This document shows, piece by piece, positions 42,740-51,447 of a stretch of 64,000 nt of DNA (position 1 is its first letter; each line of letters opens with the position of its first letter). The stretch lies in NCBI RefSeq assembly GCF_900116295.1, contig NZ_FPAF01000005.1, positions 124,001-188,000 on the forward strand, in the 5' to 3' direction. The notes beneath the pieces are model-generated. The model did no database searches. It was given only the letters and a program-made list of their open reading frames with translations, and was not told where the DNA came from. The position numbers and the translations under genes are program-made. The DNA comes from Bacillus sp. 103mf (GTDB taxonomy: Bacteria > Bacillota > Bacilli > Bacillales > Bacillaceae_G).

Positions 42740-44329
42740 ATGAAAAAGTACTATGAGCAAAAACAAATTATCCTTTTAATTAACCAACTTTGTATGATTA
42801 TTTTTTTTTGCTATGAATTTTTGCAACATAATATTGTAGGAACAGCAAAGTTGCTTCCATTAGCAATTATAACGATTATGGTTATTTACGGAGCCTACAT
42901 TGGTTTTGTAAACATGAAAGAAAATATTACTTTATGGAAGTTTTCTAATTTGCTAATGCTTGCTTCATGGCAGTTTTTATTCACACTTAGTGAAATACAA
43001 ATTTTTTATACATTAAGTACGCTGCTTAGTGTAGTGATTTTATATCAGACAGCACAGTTTTTTCTCTTTTTCTTTTTTCAAGATTCTACTTATATGTATA
43101 AAAAAGAAAAAGACTGGATTTTACAGATTATATGTTTATTAACATTGGTTGCGAAATTGATAAACGATAAAATGTTTGCCATTCTATTTTTATGTCAATT
43201 CGTTTTAAGTTTTATTTGTATTGTTTTCTTATTTTTGAAACATCGAAGACGAATCATGTTTATCTTAAAAAGTGAAAAAAAGCATCTACTTAGATCTGTT
43301 GCTGTTCTTATTTTTTTCTTTATTGGATATGCTGCCTTCTTTGCAGAAAACCCCGAATATTTAAGCAATCTAGGGTGGTATATCATGATTCTTTTCCCTT
43401 TATTTAGTATTCATGCTGTTGCTTTTAAAAACCATATATTTATGAAGAAGTATTTTCTTTTAAAGGAAGGTAAAAGGGGACTGATACTTTTCTTTATTCT
43501 TGTTTGTATGATTTCCCTTGGGATATTGTTTAGGTTTAATATGATTGCCTATTTCATCATTATACATACGCTTTTTTGGTTTGTTTTGCTTCATTTCACG
43601 TTATTATATAAAGACATAAAAAAAACGATTGTTAATTCAGATACAGAAGAACCAAAAATTATGTCAGACAGCTCTTATGCTTATAATCTCGTAGAGATAG
43701 CGAAAGAGGAAAAGTTGAAACGTGATTTTTCTAATTATTTGCATGATGAAATTTTGCAAGATATTTTAGCTGTTAAAAATATGATGAATAAATCTAACAA
43801 AGAGGAGATTCATGAAATCATAGTAAAAACGTTGGATCACTTAAATTTGTCTATACGAGTACAAATGGAAGAGTACTATCCAACACTATTAAAAACACTT
43901 ACATTTCAAGAAAATTATAGTAGTTTGCTTGAAATGATACAGCAAAAATATGGAATGAAAAATATTGATATATCTTTTAATTGTAGTGAAAATTTATTTT
44001 TAGTTGAACCCTATCAGCTTGTTATATACAGAATTTTAAAGGAATTGGTAACAAATGCATTCAAGCATTCTAAATGTTCAAAGCTAGTTGTGAGTTTAAA
44101 ACAAGAAAATGACGAAATAGAACTTATAGTAAAAGATAATGGTATAGGCTTAATGGTTAATGAAAAGTACGTTCGTAATGATCACAGAGGATTGAATTCT
44201 ATTAAAGAACAACTGTTTTTATTAAACGGTAAAATGACCATTTCAGAATGTAATCCTTCTGGTTTGTGCATTACGATTCTTATCCCAATGAAAGGAGATG
44301 ATTCCTATGAATATTTTATTAATAGATGA
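42740..44329 (+). CDS. Multi-span sensor histidine kinase, ComP/NarX-like (HisKA_3)
   Basis: The protein is 529 residues if ATG 42740 is used; the ribosome site is weak and starts at 42662 or 42542 would add 26 or 66 residues. About ten membrane segments fill residues 8-300, without a large external domain. The phosphoacceptor HDEILQD lies near residue 335, the N-box ELVTNAFKHS near 435 and DNGIG near 470, as in HisKA_3/HATPase kinases. The shape recalls ComP, the pheromone-sensing kinase of B. subtilis, but no ComX or ComQ gene is present. It overlaps the response regulator by 23 bases. Confidence 0.87.
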   Translation: MKKYYEQKQIILLINQLCMIIFFCYEFLQHNIVGTAKLLPLAIITIMVIYGAYIGFVNMKENITLWKFSNLLMLASWQFLFTLSEIQIFYTLSTLLSVVILYQTAQFFLFFFFQDSTYMYKKEKDWILQIICLLTLVAKLINDKMFAILFLCQFVLSFICIVFLFLKHRRRIMFILKSEKKHLLRSVAVLIFFFIGYAAFFAENPEYLSNLGWYIMILFPLFSIHAVAFKNHIFMKKYFLLKEGKRGLILFFILVCMISLGILFRFNMIAYFIIIHTLFWFVLLHFTLLYKDIKKTIVNSDTEEPKIMSDSSYAYNLVEIAKEEKLKRDFSNYLHDEILQDILAVKNMMNKSNKEEIHEIIVKTLDHLNLSIRVQMEEYYPTLLKTLTFQENYSSLLEMIQQKYGMKNIDISFNCSENLFLVEPYQLVIYRILKELVTNAFKHSKCSKLVVSLKQENDEIELIVKDNGIGLMVNEKYVRNDHRGLNSIKEQLFLLNGKMTISECNPSGLCITILIPMKGDDSYEYFINR

Positions 44330-44912
44330 TCACGCTTTATTTGCAAAAAGTTTAGAGATAGCCTTGGAAGATTATCCTGAAATAGATCATTTTTACTCAT
44401 TACAAAGTATTGAACAGGTTACTGCATTCATCAATGAGTGTAAGCCAGATATTACATTAATCGATATTAATTTAAGTAATATTAGTAATGAAGATGGTTT
44501 AGGCGTAGCAAAAAATATTTTAGATAGCAAATGTGACACGAAAATAGTTATATTAACAGGCTATGATTTACCTGTTTATCGGTATGAAGCTCAAAAAATC
44601 GGTGTAAGTGGTTTTATTAATAAAAACATTATGCCAGATAAGTTGTTGCAAATTTTAATTGAGGTTAATAAAGGTACTTATTATTTTCCAATGTCTACGG
44701 ATCATGTTGAGGAATTAACCGATAGTGAAAAACAAATTTTACAATTACTATGTGATGGATGTAAGCGTAAAGAAATTGCTTCTATCTTATATGCTAGTGA
44801 ACGCACCATTTCAAACCATATTCAACACATATTTGATAAGCTGGATGTTTCATCTTCGTTAGAAGCTGTAACAAAGGGAATAAAATTAGGATATATTCAG
44901 CCTAATTATTAA
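44307..44912 (+). CDS. Response regulator, NarL/LuxR family (ComA-like)
   Basis: The protein is 201 residues from ATG 44307 behind AAAGGAGATG. The receiver domain has the acidic pair in LLIDDHALF near residue 7, the phosphorylation Asp in ITLIDINLSN near 53 and a Thr and Lys in VILTGYD and FINKNI. The output domain is a LuxR-type helix-turn-helix, LTDSEKQILQLLCDGCKRKEIASIL then ERTISNHIQHIFDKLDV. It is the partner of the preceding kinase. Its likely target is the transporter operon itself, by analogy with Bce systems. Confidence 0.92.
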   Translation: MNILLIDDHALFAKSLEIALEDYPEIDHFYSLQSIEQVTAFINECKPDITLIDINLSNISNEDGLGVAKNILDSKCDTKIVILTGYDLPVYRYEAQKIGVSGFINKNIMPDKLLQILIEVNKGTYYFPMSTDHVEELTDSEKQILQLLCDGCKRKEIASILYASERTISNHIQHIFDKLDVSSSLEAVTKGIKLGYIQPNY

Positions 44913-45034
44913 AAATAGTTATTTGAACTAATAACTTTAAGCAAAAAAGGGATGTGACATATGGGAGTAAAGTAAATTATTTGTATGCACATTCAACGAA
45001 AATTGAGCTCGAACTGATAGTTATCGTTTATACC

Positions 45035-45136
45035 TTCTTGAAACAAGTGGAAAAAAACCGCTTGTTTCAAGAAAAAAATATACAAAAAAAGAACACCCAC
45101 AGAGAAATGTATTTTCTTTGTGGGTGTTCTTTTTTA
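45035..45136 (+). terminator. Tandem strong hairpins ending the transporter/two-component operon
   Basis: First stem: TTCTTGAAACAAGTGG (45035-45050) with CCGCTTGTTTCAAGAA (about 45058-45073), 16 bp with one G-T pair, followed by A residues. Second stem: GAACACCCACA (45091-45101) with TGTGGGTGTTC, running into a T-run at about 45130-45136. The second is a classical terminator; the first may protect the RNA end. A frame across this region (44954-45190) is not a gene. Confidence 0.8.
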
Positions 45137-45330
45137 AAAGGGAATTTTGAGAGACCTTCTTTTGGTTATCTTAAAGGTGTCGAGTTTTAAAAGAATTATC
45201 ATGTTTATGAAAATATGTAACCCACTACTAAAGTTGTAAAAAATCTAGTCAATATGTAGCAAGTATTATTAATTGAAAAAATGTAAAATAAATTTAAGAA
45301 TCAAAATGTTGGAAGGGAGAGAGAAAACAA
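45137..45330. other. Intergenic region upstream of the SDR gene
   Basis: The stretch is AT-rich, without a gene and without a certain promoter. Confidence 0.35.
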
Positions 45331-46038
45331 TTGGATAGAGAAAATAATAAAAAACTTGTGGTAATCACTGGGATAACGCAAGGATTAGGTCGGGCATTAA
45401 TTGACCGTTTTTATGAACTAGGTTGGTTGATTGTTGGATGTGGGCGTTCCAAAAGTAAGATAGAACAAATCAAGAGACAATTTGACAACAAACATGATTT
45501 TCAATCCATTGATGTTTCAGACGATAAGGCTGTTAAAGCTTGGGGAGAATATATTCTTCAGCGATACGGTGCACCAAATTTACTTATTAATAATGCCTCT
45601 ATTGTAAATAAAAATGCAACGCTTTGGACTATTTCTTCGGAAGAATTTGCAAATGTTATGAACATCAATGTGAATGGTGTAGTCAATGTGATACGGGCAT
45701 TTGTACCAGCTATGATTCATAATAAACGAGGGATCATAATAAATATTAGTTCAAGTTGGGGACGTTTCGGTGAGGCAGAACTTGCACCGTATTGCGCTTC
45801 CAAGTTTGCTATAGAGGGTTTAACTCAATCAATGGCACTAGAATTGCCGAAAGAACTGGCAGTAGTTGCACTAGATCCAGGTGGAGGCATTCATACTTCG
45901 ATGCTACAATCATGTGCACCAGAGTATGTATCAAGTTCTCCAACTGCCGAGGCTTGGTCACATGTTGCTGTTCCGTATATGCTTAGCATTACATCAAATG
46001 ATAATGGAAAATCCCTTACTTGTCCTAGGGTTTGCTAA
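45331..46038 (+). CDS. Short-chain dehydrogenase/reductase (SDR)
   Basis: The protein is 235 residues from TTG 45331 behind GGAAGGGAGAG. The classical SDR set is present: TGITQGLGRAL near residue 15 (cofactor), NNAS near 87, the catalytic Ser in INISSSWGRFG near 140 and YCASK near 154. The cofactor side is NAD(P); the substrate is unknown. The MFS gene follows after 50 bases with no terminator, so they probably form an operon, perhaps for making or changing and exporting a small molecule. Confidence 0.87.
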   Translation: MDRENNKKLVVITGITQGLGRALIDRFYELGWLIVGCGRSKSKIEQIKRQFDNKHDFQSIDVSDDKAVKAWGEYILQRYGAPNLLINNASIVNKNATLWTISSEEFANVMNINVNGVVNVIRAFVPAMIHNKRGIIINISSSWGRFGEAELAPYCASKFAIEGLTQSMALELPKELAVVALDPGGGIHTSMLQSCAPEYVSSSPTAEAWSHVAVPYMLSITSNDNGKSLTCPRVC

Positions 46039-46088
46039 ATTCACTGGTTGAATAATGATTGGTGTTAATGAATAAGAAGGTGTAAAGA

Positions 46089-47351
46089 ATGACGAAAAAT
46101 TCTCCTTTAACATATAAAGATTTATTAAAAAATAACATTCCATTTAGAAATTTATTTTTTGCATTATCTATCAGTACATTGGGTGATTGGTTTTACTCTG
46201 TAGCCCTTATAGGATTCATATATATAACTACTAATTCACCTCAAGTAGTTAGCATGATATTGTTAGCAGGAGCCTTGCCGAGGCTTTTGTTCAGCCCTTT
46301 TGTAGGAGTCTTTATTGACCGCTTTAATAAGAAAAAAATAATGATAATAACAGATCTTTTTAGGGGATGCTTAATTATATTGGCGATTCCTTTTTCAAAT
46401 TATCTACCAGCTTTGTTTATACTGACTATTTTGAACTCAGTAATAAGTATATTTTTCACCCCAGCAAGGCAAACAATTATACCTGCCATAGTCCATAAGA
46501 ATGATCTTGCTATAGCTAATTCTCTTTCTAATGTGATTTATGGAGCCATGGGAATTTTGGGTGCTTCATTAGGCGGGGCATTAACGGCATTGATTTCTTA
46601 TAAATTTGCTTTTTTAATTGATTCTTTATCCTTTTTTCTTTGTGCTTTAATCGTATCATTTACTGCAATTCCTTTAATAAAAAACAGCACTCAATCACAG
46701 CAGACGACTTACATGCAAAGTATAGTAGAAGGATTTAGATTTATTTTACAAAATAAGATTGTATCAGCTTTAGTGTTTGTTGGTATGTCTTGGGGAATTG
46801 TAGCAGGGGCCTATCAAGTACTAATCATCATATATGCTACTAAAATTTTTCATGCAGAAGATATTGGTATTGGGATACTTTATTCAACTCAAGGGTTAGG
46901 TACATTAGTTGGGAGTTGGATTGTTGCTAAATATTATAGTACAAATACAAACAAAATGAAAAAAGTGTTTGGATGGGCCTATCTCATTCAAGGGTTATTT
47001 TTCGTATTTTTTATCATTTCGAGCCAATTATGGTTAGGTGTAATTTTATTATTTATTATGCGAGCAGCTGGAGGATTAATCTCTCCTATAGATAGTACAC
47101 TACTTCAAAAATATACACCTAATGAAATGTTAGGGCGGGTTTTTACTTTTCATACTGTTACGTATTCCTCTTTTATGCAACTGTCTACTTTTTTCACTGG
47201 TATTTTGCTAAGCTACATTAGTCCTCAATGTGTCGGGCTATTATTTGGTTTGCTTTGTGTGATTGTGAGCTTATATTGGTTAATTGCATACTACACAAAC
47301 AAATTGACTGAACCTGTTGGAAAGCAACCAAGTATTGAACGTTCTTGTTAG
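46089..47351 (+). CDS. MFS transporter (efflux type, MFS_3-like)
   Basis: The protein is 420 residues with about 12 hydrophobic segments. LGDWFYSVALIGF near residue 28 and the loop GVFIDRFNKKKIM near 77 (motif A-like) and FTPARQTIIPAIV near 120 are typical of the MFS_3 (enterobactin/macrolide exporter-like) branch. The ribosome site AGAAGGTGTAAAG precedes ATG. It probably exports a drug or secondary metabolite, in operon with the SDR gene. A 24-bp perfect stem terminator follows. Confidence 0.9.
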   Translation: MTKNSPLTYKDLLKNNIPFRNLFFALSISTLGDWFYSVALIGFIYITTNSPQVVSMILLAGALPRLLFSPFVGVFIDRFNKKKIMIITDLFRGCLIILAIPFSNYLPALFILTILNSVISIFFTPARQTIIPAIVHKNDLAIANSLSNVIYGAMGILGASLGGALTALISYKFAFLIDSLSFFLCALIVSFTAIPLIKNSTQSQQTTYMQSIVEGFRFILQNKIVSALVFVGMSWGIVAGAYQVLIIIYATKIFHAEDIGIGILYSTQGLGTLVGSWIVAKYYSTNTNKMKKVFGWAYLIQGLFFVFFIISSQLWLGVILLFIMRAAGGLISPIDSTLLQKYTPNEMLGRVFTFHTVTYSSFMQLSTFFTGILLSYISPQCVGLLFGLLCVIVSLYWLIAYYTNKLTEPVGKQPSIERSC

Positions 47352-47436
47352 AAGGATTTACATATACTTTCAGTGAAGATATACAACTTCTTTAGGAAGA
47401 TTGTATTTAACTAGAGTACTAAAAATTTTTACTTCA

Positions 47437-47493
47437 ACAAAATAAGGCAGATAATCATTCAAAATAGATGAATGATTATCTGCCTTATTTTGT
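47437..47493. terminator. Bidirectional terminator with 24-bp perfect stem
   Basis: The arms at 47437-47460 and 47470-47493 are perfect inverted copies around a 9-base loop, with A/T-rich ends on both strands. It ends the MFS transcript and possibly the converging DinB transcript. Confidence 0.85.
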
Positions 47494-47589
47494 CTGTATT
47501 TAGAATTCATACTTCCTCTAATAAATATAAATGTTTAGATATTCAGTTACAATTGCTTATTATATATTTTTGTTTATAAAAAATAAAAA

Positions 47590-48108
47590 TTATTTATTTT
47601 CTCCATTCATTGCATACAAATAAAAAATATAATCAGTCGAAGTTCCTGTATAACCTAGCTGTCTTAACATAGCCGTTATATTCCCGCGATGATATGTCCC
47701 ATGATTCACAACATGTTGAATCAATTCAAAGGCATTCGTGTCTAATCGTCCAAAGTGAGGATGTTCAGGTGAAATGACTTTCTCAAAGTTTTCTTCACGG
47801 GCGAAAAAACCTTGATAATCTTCGGATAAAGTAAAAAATAATTGTTCCATTTCTTGAAGAGTTGTATCTTTTATTTTTTCTGTAAGCTGTACGGCAGATG
47901 TCTTCATCTCATCAAAAGGTTTTCCTAATAAAGTACCTAGCCAGATTGTATCAGCAATATACATATGTATAAACGTTTGTGAAATAGTAGGGAATACACT
48001 TTGTATTTTTGTAGACCAAACGTCACCTGGTAATGTCTTTAAGTGTTCAAAAAGCCTTTTGTTAGCCCAAACGTGATAATTATAAGTTTGTAAGACAGAA
48101 TGCTTCAT
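47590..48108 (-). CDS. DinB family protein
   Basis: The 172-residue protein has metal-site His residues in YNYHVWANKRLFEHLK near residue 9, FIHMYIADTIWL near 47 and VNHGTYHRGNITAMLRQLG near 130, the classical DinB triad. Ribosome site CTGGAGGAATTTTT. Members are induced by stress or act as bacillithiol-dependent transferases; the substrate is unknown. It is a single gene, unrelated in position to the other DinB gene at 9844. Confidence 0.92.
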   Translation of the reverse strand: MKHSVLQTYNYHVWANKRLFEHLKTLPGDVWSTKIQSVFPTISQTFIHMYIADTIWLGTLLGKPFDEMKTSAVQLTEKIKDTTLQEMEQLFFTLSEDYQGFFAREENFEKVISPEHPHFGRLDTNAFELIQHVVNHGTYHRGNITAMLRQLGYTGTSTDYIFYLYAMNGENK

Positions 48109-48299
48109 TAAAAATTCCTCCAGTTTCAGTTGAATTCAAATTATAAAGAAATAGCTTACTTTAAATATACAACCAACGTTTATGACTTTCCTGTTAGAAA
48201 CTATGAAAAAGCGGTTTATTAAGAGAAAAGGGGGATCTTTTCCTTTGCCCTGTATAGTTTCACGTCTCAAAGCAAAAAGTAACGTTGGAGGTGAGCAAA

Positions 48300-48434
48300 A
48301 TGGGTCGAAAAATTAAACAGGATCCTTCAAGAGCAGGTCTTGGCTCTTCTCAAGTTGAAGGTCAAGGAACGACTACGAGCGAAACAGGTTCCGCTAAAGT
48401 TCCTTCATCAAATAAGAGGCAAAAACGTAGTTAA
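48300..48434 (+). CDS. Small hydrophilic protein, probably spore-related
   Basis: The 44-residue protein (ATG 48300, TAA 48432-48434) is preceded by a strong TTGGAGGTGAGC site. The sequence is Gly/Ser/Thr/Gln/Lys-rich with a basic tail (SNKRQKRS), the style of small acid-soluble or coat-associated spore peptides, but I cannot name the family. A strong terminator follows. The last 31 bases of the gene region are repeated exactly at 55866-55896, showing a second, broken copy. Confidence 0.7.
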   Translation: MGRKIKQDPSRAGLGSSQVEGQGTTTSETGSAKVPSSNKRQKRS

Positions 48435-48480
48435 TTATAATTAATTATTTTTTCGTTGTTGAAAAAGCTTTATTTATGTT

Positions 48481-48519
48481 AAACAAGTGCAATTTTAAGA
48501 TGAAAATTGCACTTGTTTT
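48481..48519 (+). terminator. Terminator after the small spore-like gene
   Basis: AAACAAGTGCAATTTT and AAAATTGCACTTGTTT form a perfect 16-bp stem, followed by a short T-rich end. Confidence 0.85.
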
Positions 48520-48535
48520 CATGCCCAAAATATGG

Positions 48536-48590
48536 TTGACAATATAAGACTACGAATGTAATATCTTTATTAGACTACATTTGTAATATC
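48536..48590 (+). promoter_or_regulatory. Promoter with tandem BlaI/MecI-type operators
   Basis: TTGACA (48536-48541) and TAATAT (48559-48564) are 17 bases apart. Two near-identical sites, GACTACGAATGTAATATC (48548-48565) and GACTACATTTGTAATATC (48573-48590), follow in direct repeat at 25-base spacing. Both carry the TACA-TGTA half-site theme of BlaI/MecI operators. The first covers the -10 box and the second the transcript start. Confidence 0.82.
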
Positions 48591-48610
48591 GGAAAGGAGA
48601 AAGCATAAAT

Positions 48611-49015
48611 ATGAAAGAAATTCCTAAAATATCTGAAGCTGAGTTGGAAATAATGAAAGTTCTTTGGTCAAAAGCGCCTCAAACAGCAAATGAAATTATT
48701 AAAGATCTTGAAGGGAAAATGGACTGGAGTCCAAAAACAATCCGAACGTTAATTAACAGGTTGGTGCAAAAAGAAGCGATATTGGCCCATCAAGAAATCG
48801 GAAAAATGTATACATATACTCCTTTAGTTTCTCAAAATCATTATTTGCAAGTAGAAACAAAGTCATTTCTTAAACGTTTTTATGGTGCAGCATTGAAACC
48901 ATTGCTTGTAAATTTTTTAAAGGAAGAAAAGCTTTCACAAGAAGAAATTAATGAACTTAAACGTATTCTTGATGATAAAAGTGAAGCTGAGCGAAGAAAA
49001 GAACGATGGGTATAG
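48611..49015 (+). CDS. BlaI/MecI/CopY family repressor
   Basis: The 134-residue protein has the winged helix SEAELEIMKVLWSKAPQTANEII, then DWSPKTIRTLINRLVQKEAI, the canonical BlaI N-terminus, and a C-terminal dimerisation helix set. The site normally cut by BlaR1 in the dimer domain is not certain here. Ribosome site GGAAAGGAGAAAGC. It overlaps the following BlaR1-like gene by ten bases. Tandem operators cover its own promoter, so it is self-regulated. Confidence 0.93.
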   Translation: MKEIPKISEAELEIMKVLWSKAPQTANEIIKDLEGKMDWSPKTIRTLINRLVQKEAILAHQEIGKMYTYTPLVSQNHYLQVETKSFLKRFYGAALKPLLVNFLKEEKLSQEEINELKRILDDKSEAERRKERWV

Positions 49016-50679
49016 AAATTTTAAATAGTCAACTTACGCAAGTTTTCAATTGGATACTTGAATCTTCCTTAATGGCTAGTATTTTAGTTGGAATCATTTT
49101 ATGTATTAAACTTGTGCTTAAAAGCAAGCTAACGCCGAGATGGCAGTATATAGTATGGATTATTGTTATTTTTCGGTTACTTTTACCGTCTGCACCTGAA
49201 AGCTCGTACAGTATATATAACATCTTCTTACCTAATCGTGAAGTTCCTCCTACTGTCAATGTTTCTACTGTGAATTATGAAAAGACAAATGTTTCCAGTG
49301 AAGCGGTCACTATTGAAAGGGGAAAAGGATCATTTACCCAATCAAAATCGCACCATAAAAATTACAGTTCAGTTTACAAAATTGTACTATATGTGTGGTT
49401 GTTTGGTATTGTTTGTTTTGGAATTTTTATGATTGTATTAAACAAGCGTGTCTATACGTATATAAAAAAACAACCACTTATTACTGAGAAAAGAATTATC
49501 AATCTTTTGGAGCATTGTAAACGTACAATGTCCATTAAACGAAATATTCCTATAGTTGTATCTGGTAACATCTCAAGTCCAACAGTTCTTGGGTTTATAA
49601 AACCGAGAATCTTGCTATCTGAAAATCATATGAGAACGCTAGATGATGATCAACTACGTTTTATTTTCTACCATGAATTAGCACATGTGAAGCGAAAAGA
49701 CGTTGGCATGAATTGTTTGATGAATAGCGTACTTATTTTACACTGGTTTAATCCAATTCTTTGGTATGCATATTACCGTATGCGTGAAGATCAAGAGATT
49801 GCATGTGATGCACTTGCGCTTACATATATCGATTGTGAACAGAGAATTGCTTACGGGCATACAATTATCAATCTATTAGAAAACTATTCAAATCGTTATC
49901 AGATTCCTAGCTTAGCAAATTTAACAAGGAACAAGCTAGCACTAAAAAGGAGAATTGTGATGATTAAACAATTTCAAAAAAAATCGTATCGTTGGTCGCT
50001 ATTGGGGCTTACTGCTGTTATTTCTATATCAGCGATTTCATTAGTGAATGCAGAAGAACCTACTCCAAAAGCTAAAAATTTATTTGGAGAAAATCAAAAC
50101 GACAGACAAATCAGTATGGATGAAGAAGCACCAGATCCTGGACTTAGTATCACGGATATTTCGAAAAAAACAAAGAAAGAGCGCTATATCGTTGTCTTAC
50201 CAAGAGAAACTCATCGTAGTTTATTTAAAGAGGTATTTTGGAATCAATCGAAAAAAGGAGAATTTTACAAAAAGCAAACCCAAACAAATGATATTGATAT
50301 TGATCAAGCTTTTGCAAACGAAACAATAGAAGTAAGTCCACTCTCTAGAAAATATAAAATGAATGTTTCTTTTAGTAGAAAGAACCCATGGCCAGTATTT
50401 ATTTTAGGAAAATTGAAGGATGACAAGGGGAATACATATACATGGAAACAACCTTATCAAAACGAGCATCCATATCAAGATCCTATATTACATTTGGATC
50501 ATGTAGTGGATTTGCCAGATTTTGAAGGAGAAACTGCAAAAGTAGCTCTTCGTTTTATTTGGTTAACTGATGAAGGGAAATGCTACGGAGTTGGCGATAA
50601 GTTATTTATGTTAAAAAAACAAGAAACATTGACTGCAAAGGATCAGGAATATTCAGCATTGCCGCCTGTAACGAAGTAA
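49006..50679 (+). CDS. BlaR1/MecR1-like M56 membrane metallopeptidase with unusual sensor domain
   Basis: The 557-residue protein has membrane segments near residues 15-35, 42-60, 122-142 and about 322-342, and the zinc protease motif YHELAHVKRKD near 222 with EDQEIACDALAL near 263. Canonical BlaR1 then carries a class D beta-lactamase-like sensor with SxxK. Here the roughly 215 external residues after AEEP near 350 show no SxxK-KTG pattern and instead contain beta-rich segments. So it is a BlaI-linked protease with a different sensor; the signal is unknown. No beta-lactamase gene is adjacent. Confidence 0.85.
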   Translation: MGIEILNSQLTQVFNWILESSLMASILVGIILCIKLVLKSKLTPRWQYIVWIIVIFRLLLPSAPESSYSIYNIFLPNREVPPTVNVSTVNYEKTNVSSEAVTIERGKGSFTQSKSHHKNYSSVYKIVLYVWLFGIVCFGIFMIVLNKRVYTYIKKQPLITEKRIINLLEHCKRTMSIKRNIPIVVSGNISSPTVLGFIKPRILLSENHMRTLDDDQLRFIFYHELAHVKRKDVGMNCLMNSVLILHWFNPILWYAYYRMREDQEIACDALALTYIDCEQRIAYGHTIINLLENYSNRYQIPSLANLTRNKLALKRRIVMIKQFQKKSYRWSLLGLTAVISISAISLVNAEEPTPKAKNLFGENQNDRQISMDEEAPDPGLSITDISKKTKKERYIVVLPRETHRSLFKEVFWNQSKKGEFYKKQTQTNDIDIDQAFANETIEVSPLSRKYKMNVSFSRKNPWPVFILGKLKDDKGNTYTWKQPYQNEHPYQDPILHLDHVVDLPDFEGETAKVALRFIWLTDEGKCYGVGDKLFMLKKQETLTAKDQEYSALPPVTK

Positions 50680-50809
50680 GATAAGAATGAAATCCTCTAA
50701 AAGAGGAGAGTATGGATTAGTAAGATAAAGAGCGTATGTATATTATTATTTCATGTTAATAGAGAGGTATTTTCAAGATGATTTTCCAAAAAAATAATTA
50801 TCCATAATA

Positions 50810-50838
50810 GACTTTGTGTAAACAGAGTCTATTTTTAT
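50810..50838 (+). terminator. Terminator of the BlaI/BlaR1-type operon
   Basis: AGACTTTGT pairs with ACAGAGTCT (one G-T pair) and is followed by ATTTTTATTT. Confidence 0.7.
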
Positions 50839-51123
50839 TTGCGTGATTCTTCTGGGATGAAACAACTATATTTACATCAAAATGATAAAACATATTATTT
50901 TTGTGCAGAGCAAGAATGTAGTGTAGTGTACTTTAATGAAGAACAGCAAGTATTTATCAAAAACGATCTTAAAGTTCCTCTTTTTCAAAAAGATATAGAA
51001 GAAGATGTGCCTGCTTGTTACTGCTTTAATTGGGCACGAGCACGTATTCGTGAAGAAATAAAGCAAACTGGTAAGAGCCAAGCTGTACAAGAGATATCAA
51101 TGCATATTAAAGATGCGAAGTAA
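50839..51123 (+). pseudogene. N-terminally truncated CopZ-type zinc-binding domain gene
   Basis: The 94-codon frame (TTG 50839 or ATG 50857) reads KTYYFCAEQECSVVYFN near residue 20 and VPACYCFNWARARIREEI near 58, the second half of the zinc-binding domain found in CopZ-like and small Cys proteins. The first Cys pair and the N-terminal strand usual in the family are missing. The frame begins directly after a terminator and has no good ribosome site. It is therefore probably a 5'-truncated gene; a weakly expressed short protein cannot be excluded. Confidence 0.6.
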
Positions 51124-51230
51124 ATAATCCTCAAGGATCTTGTTGTCTAGGGAACGTATCTGCGTTTATAAAGCAAGTTGAAAAATAGTATGATTAACTT
51201 CCGCTAACATTAGCTATGTGAATGAAGCAA

Positions 51231-51280
51231 AAAATAGCTAGAGCTCGTAGTAGTTATATATTTCAGCTCTAGCTATTTTC
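51231..51280. terminator. Bidirectional terminator
   Basis: AAAATAGCTAGAGCT (51231-51245) and AGCTCTAGCTATTTT (51265-51279) form a perfect 15-bp stem. It separates the zinc-domain fragment from the small minus-strand gene. Confidence 0.85.
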
Positions 51281-51282
51281 GT

Positions 51283-51447
51283 TTATTCAGAATCAATAAG
51301 GTTAACATCCCTAATTTTCATGTCAGGTTGTTGAGCTAATATTTGTTGTTTTGCTTCTTTAACATCACTCGCTTGTACTTTTTTGTAATATACAACTCCT
51401 TTAGGACATTGATATTCAACATTATAGTCTTTCTGTTTAGAGTCCAT
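51283..51447 (-). CDS. Small soluble protein, function unknown
   Basis: The 54-residue protein from ATG 51445-51447 is preceded on its strand by GTAAGGAGGAATAAAA, a strong ribosome site. The sequence begins MDSKQKDYNVEYQCPKGVVY and is followed by a helical, Gln/Lys-rich half ending DVNLIDSE. A single Cys is present. I recognise no family, but the ribosome site and the terminator directly after it argue for a real gene. Confidence 0.7.
   Translation of the reverse strand: MDSKQKDYNVEYQCPKGVVYYKKVQASDVKEAKQQILAQQPDMKIRDVNLIDSE

Noticed and set aside
44954-45190. 78-codon plus-strand frame after the response regulator
   Set aside because: It runs straight through two strong hairpins including a terminator; an artefact of low stop density.
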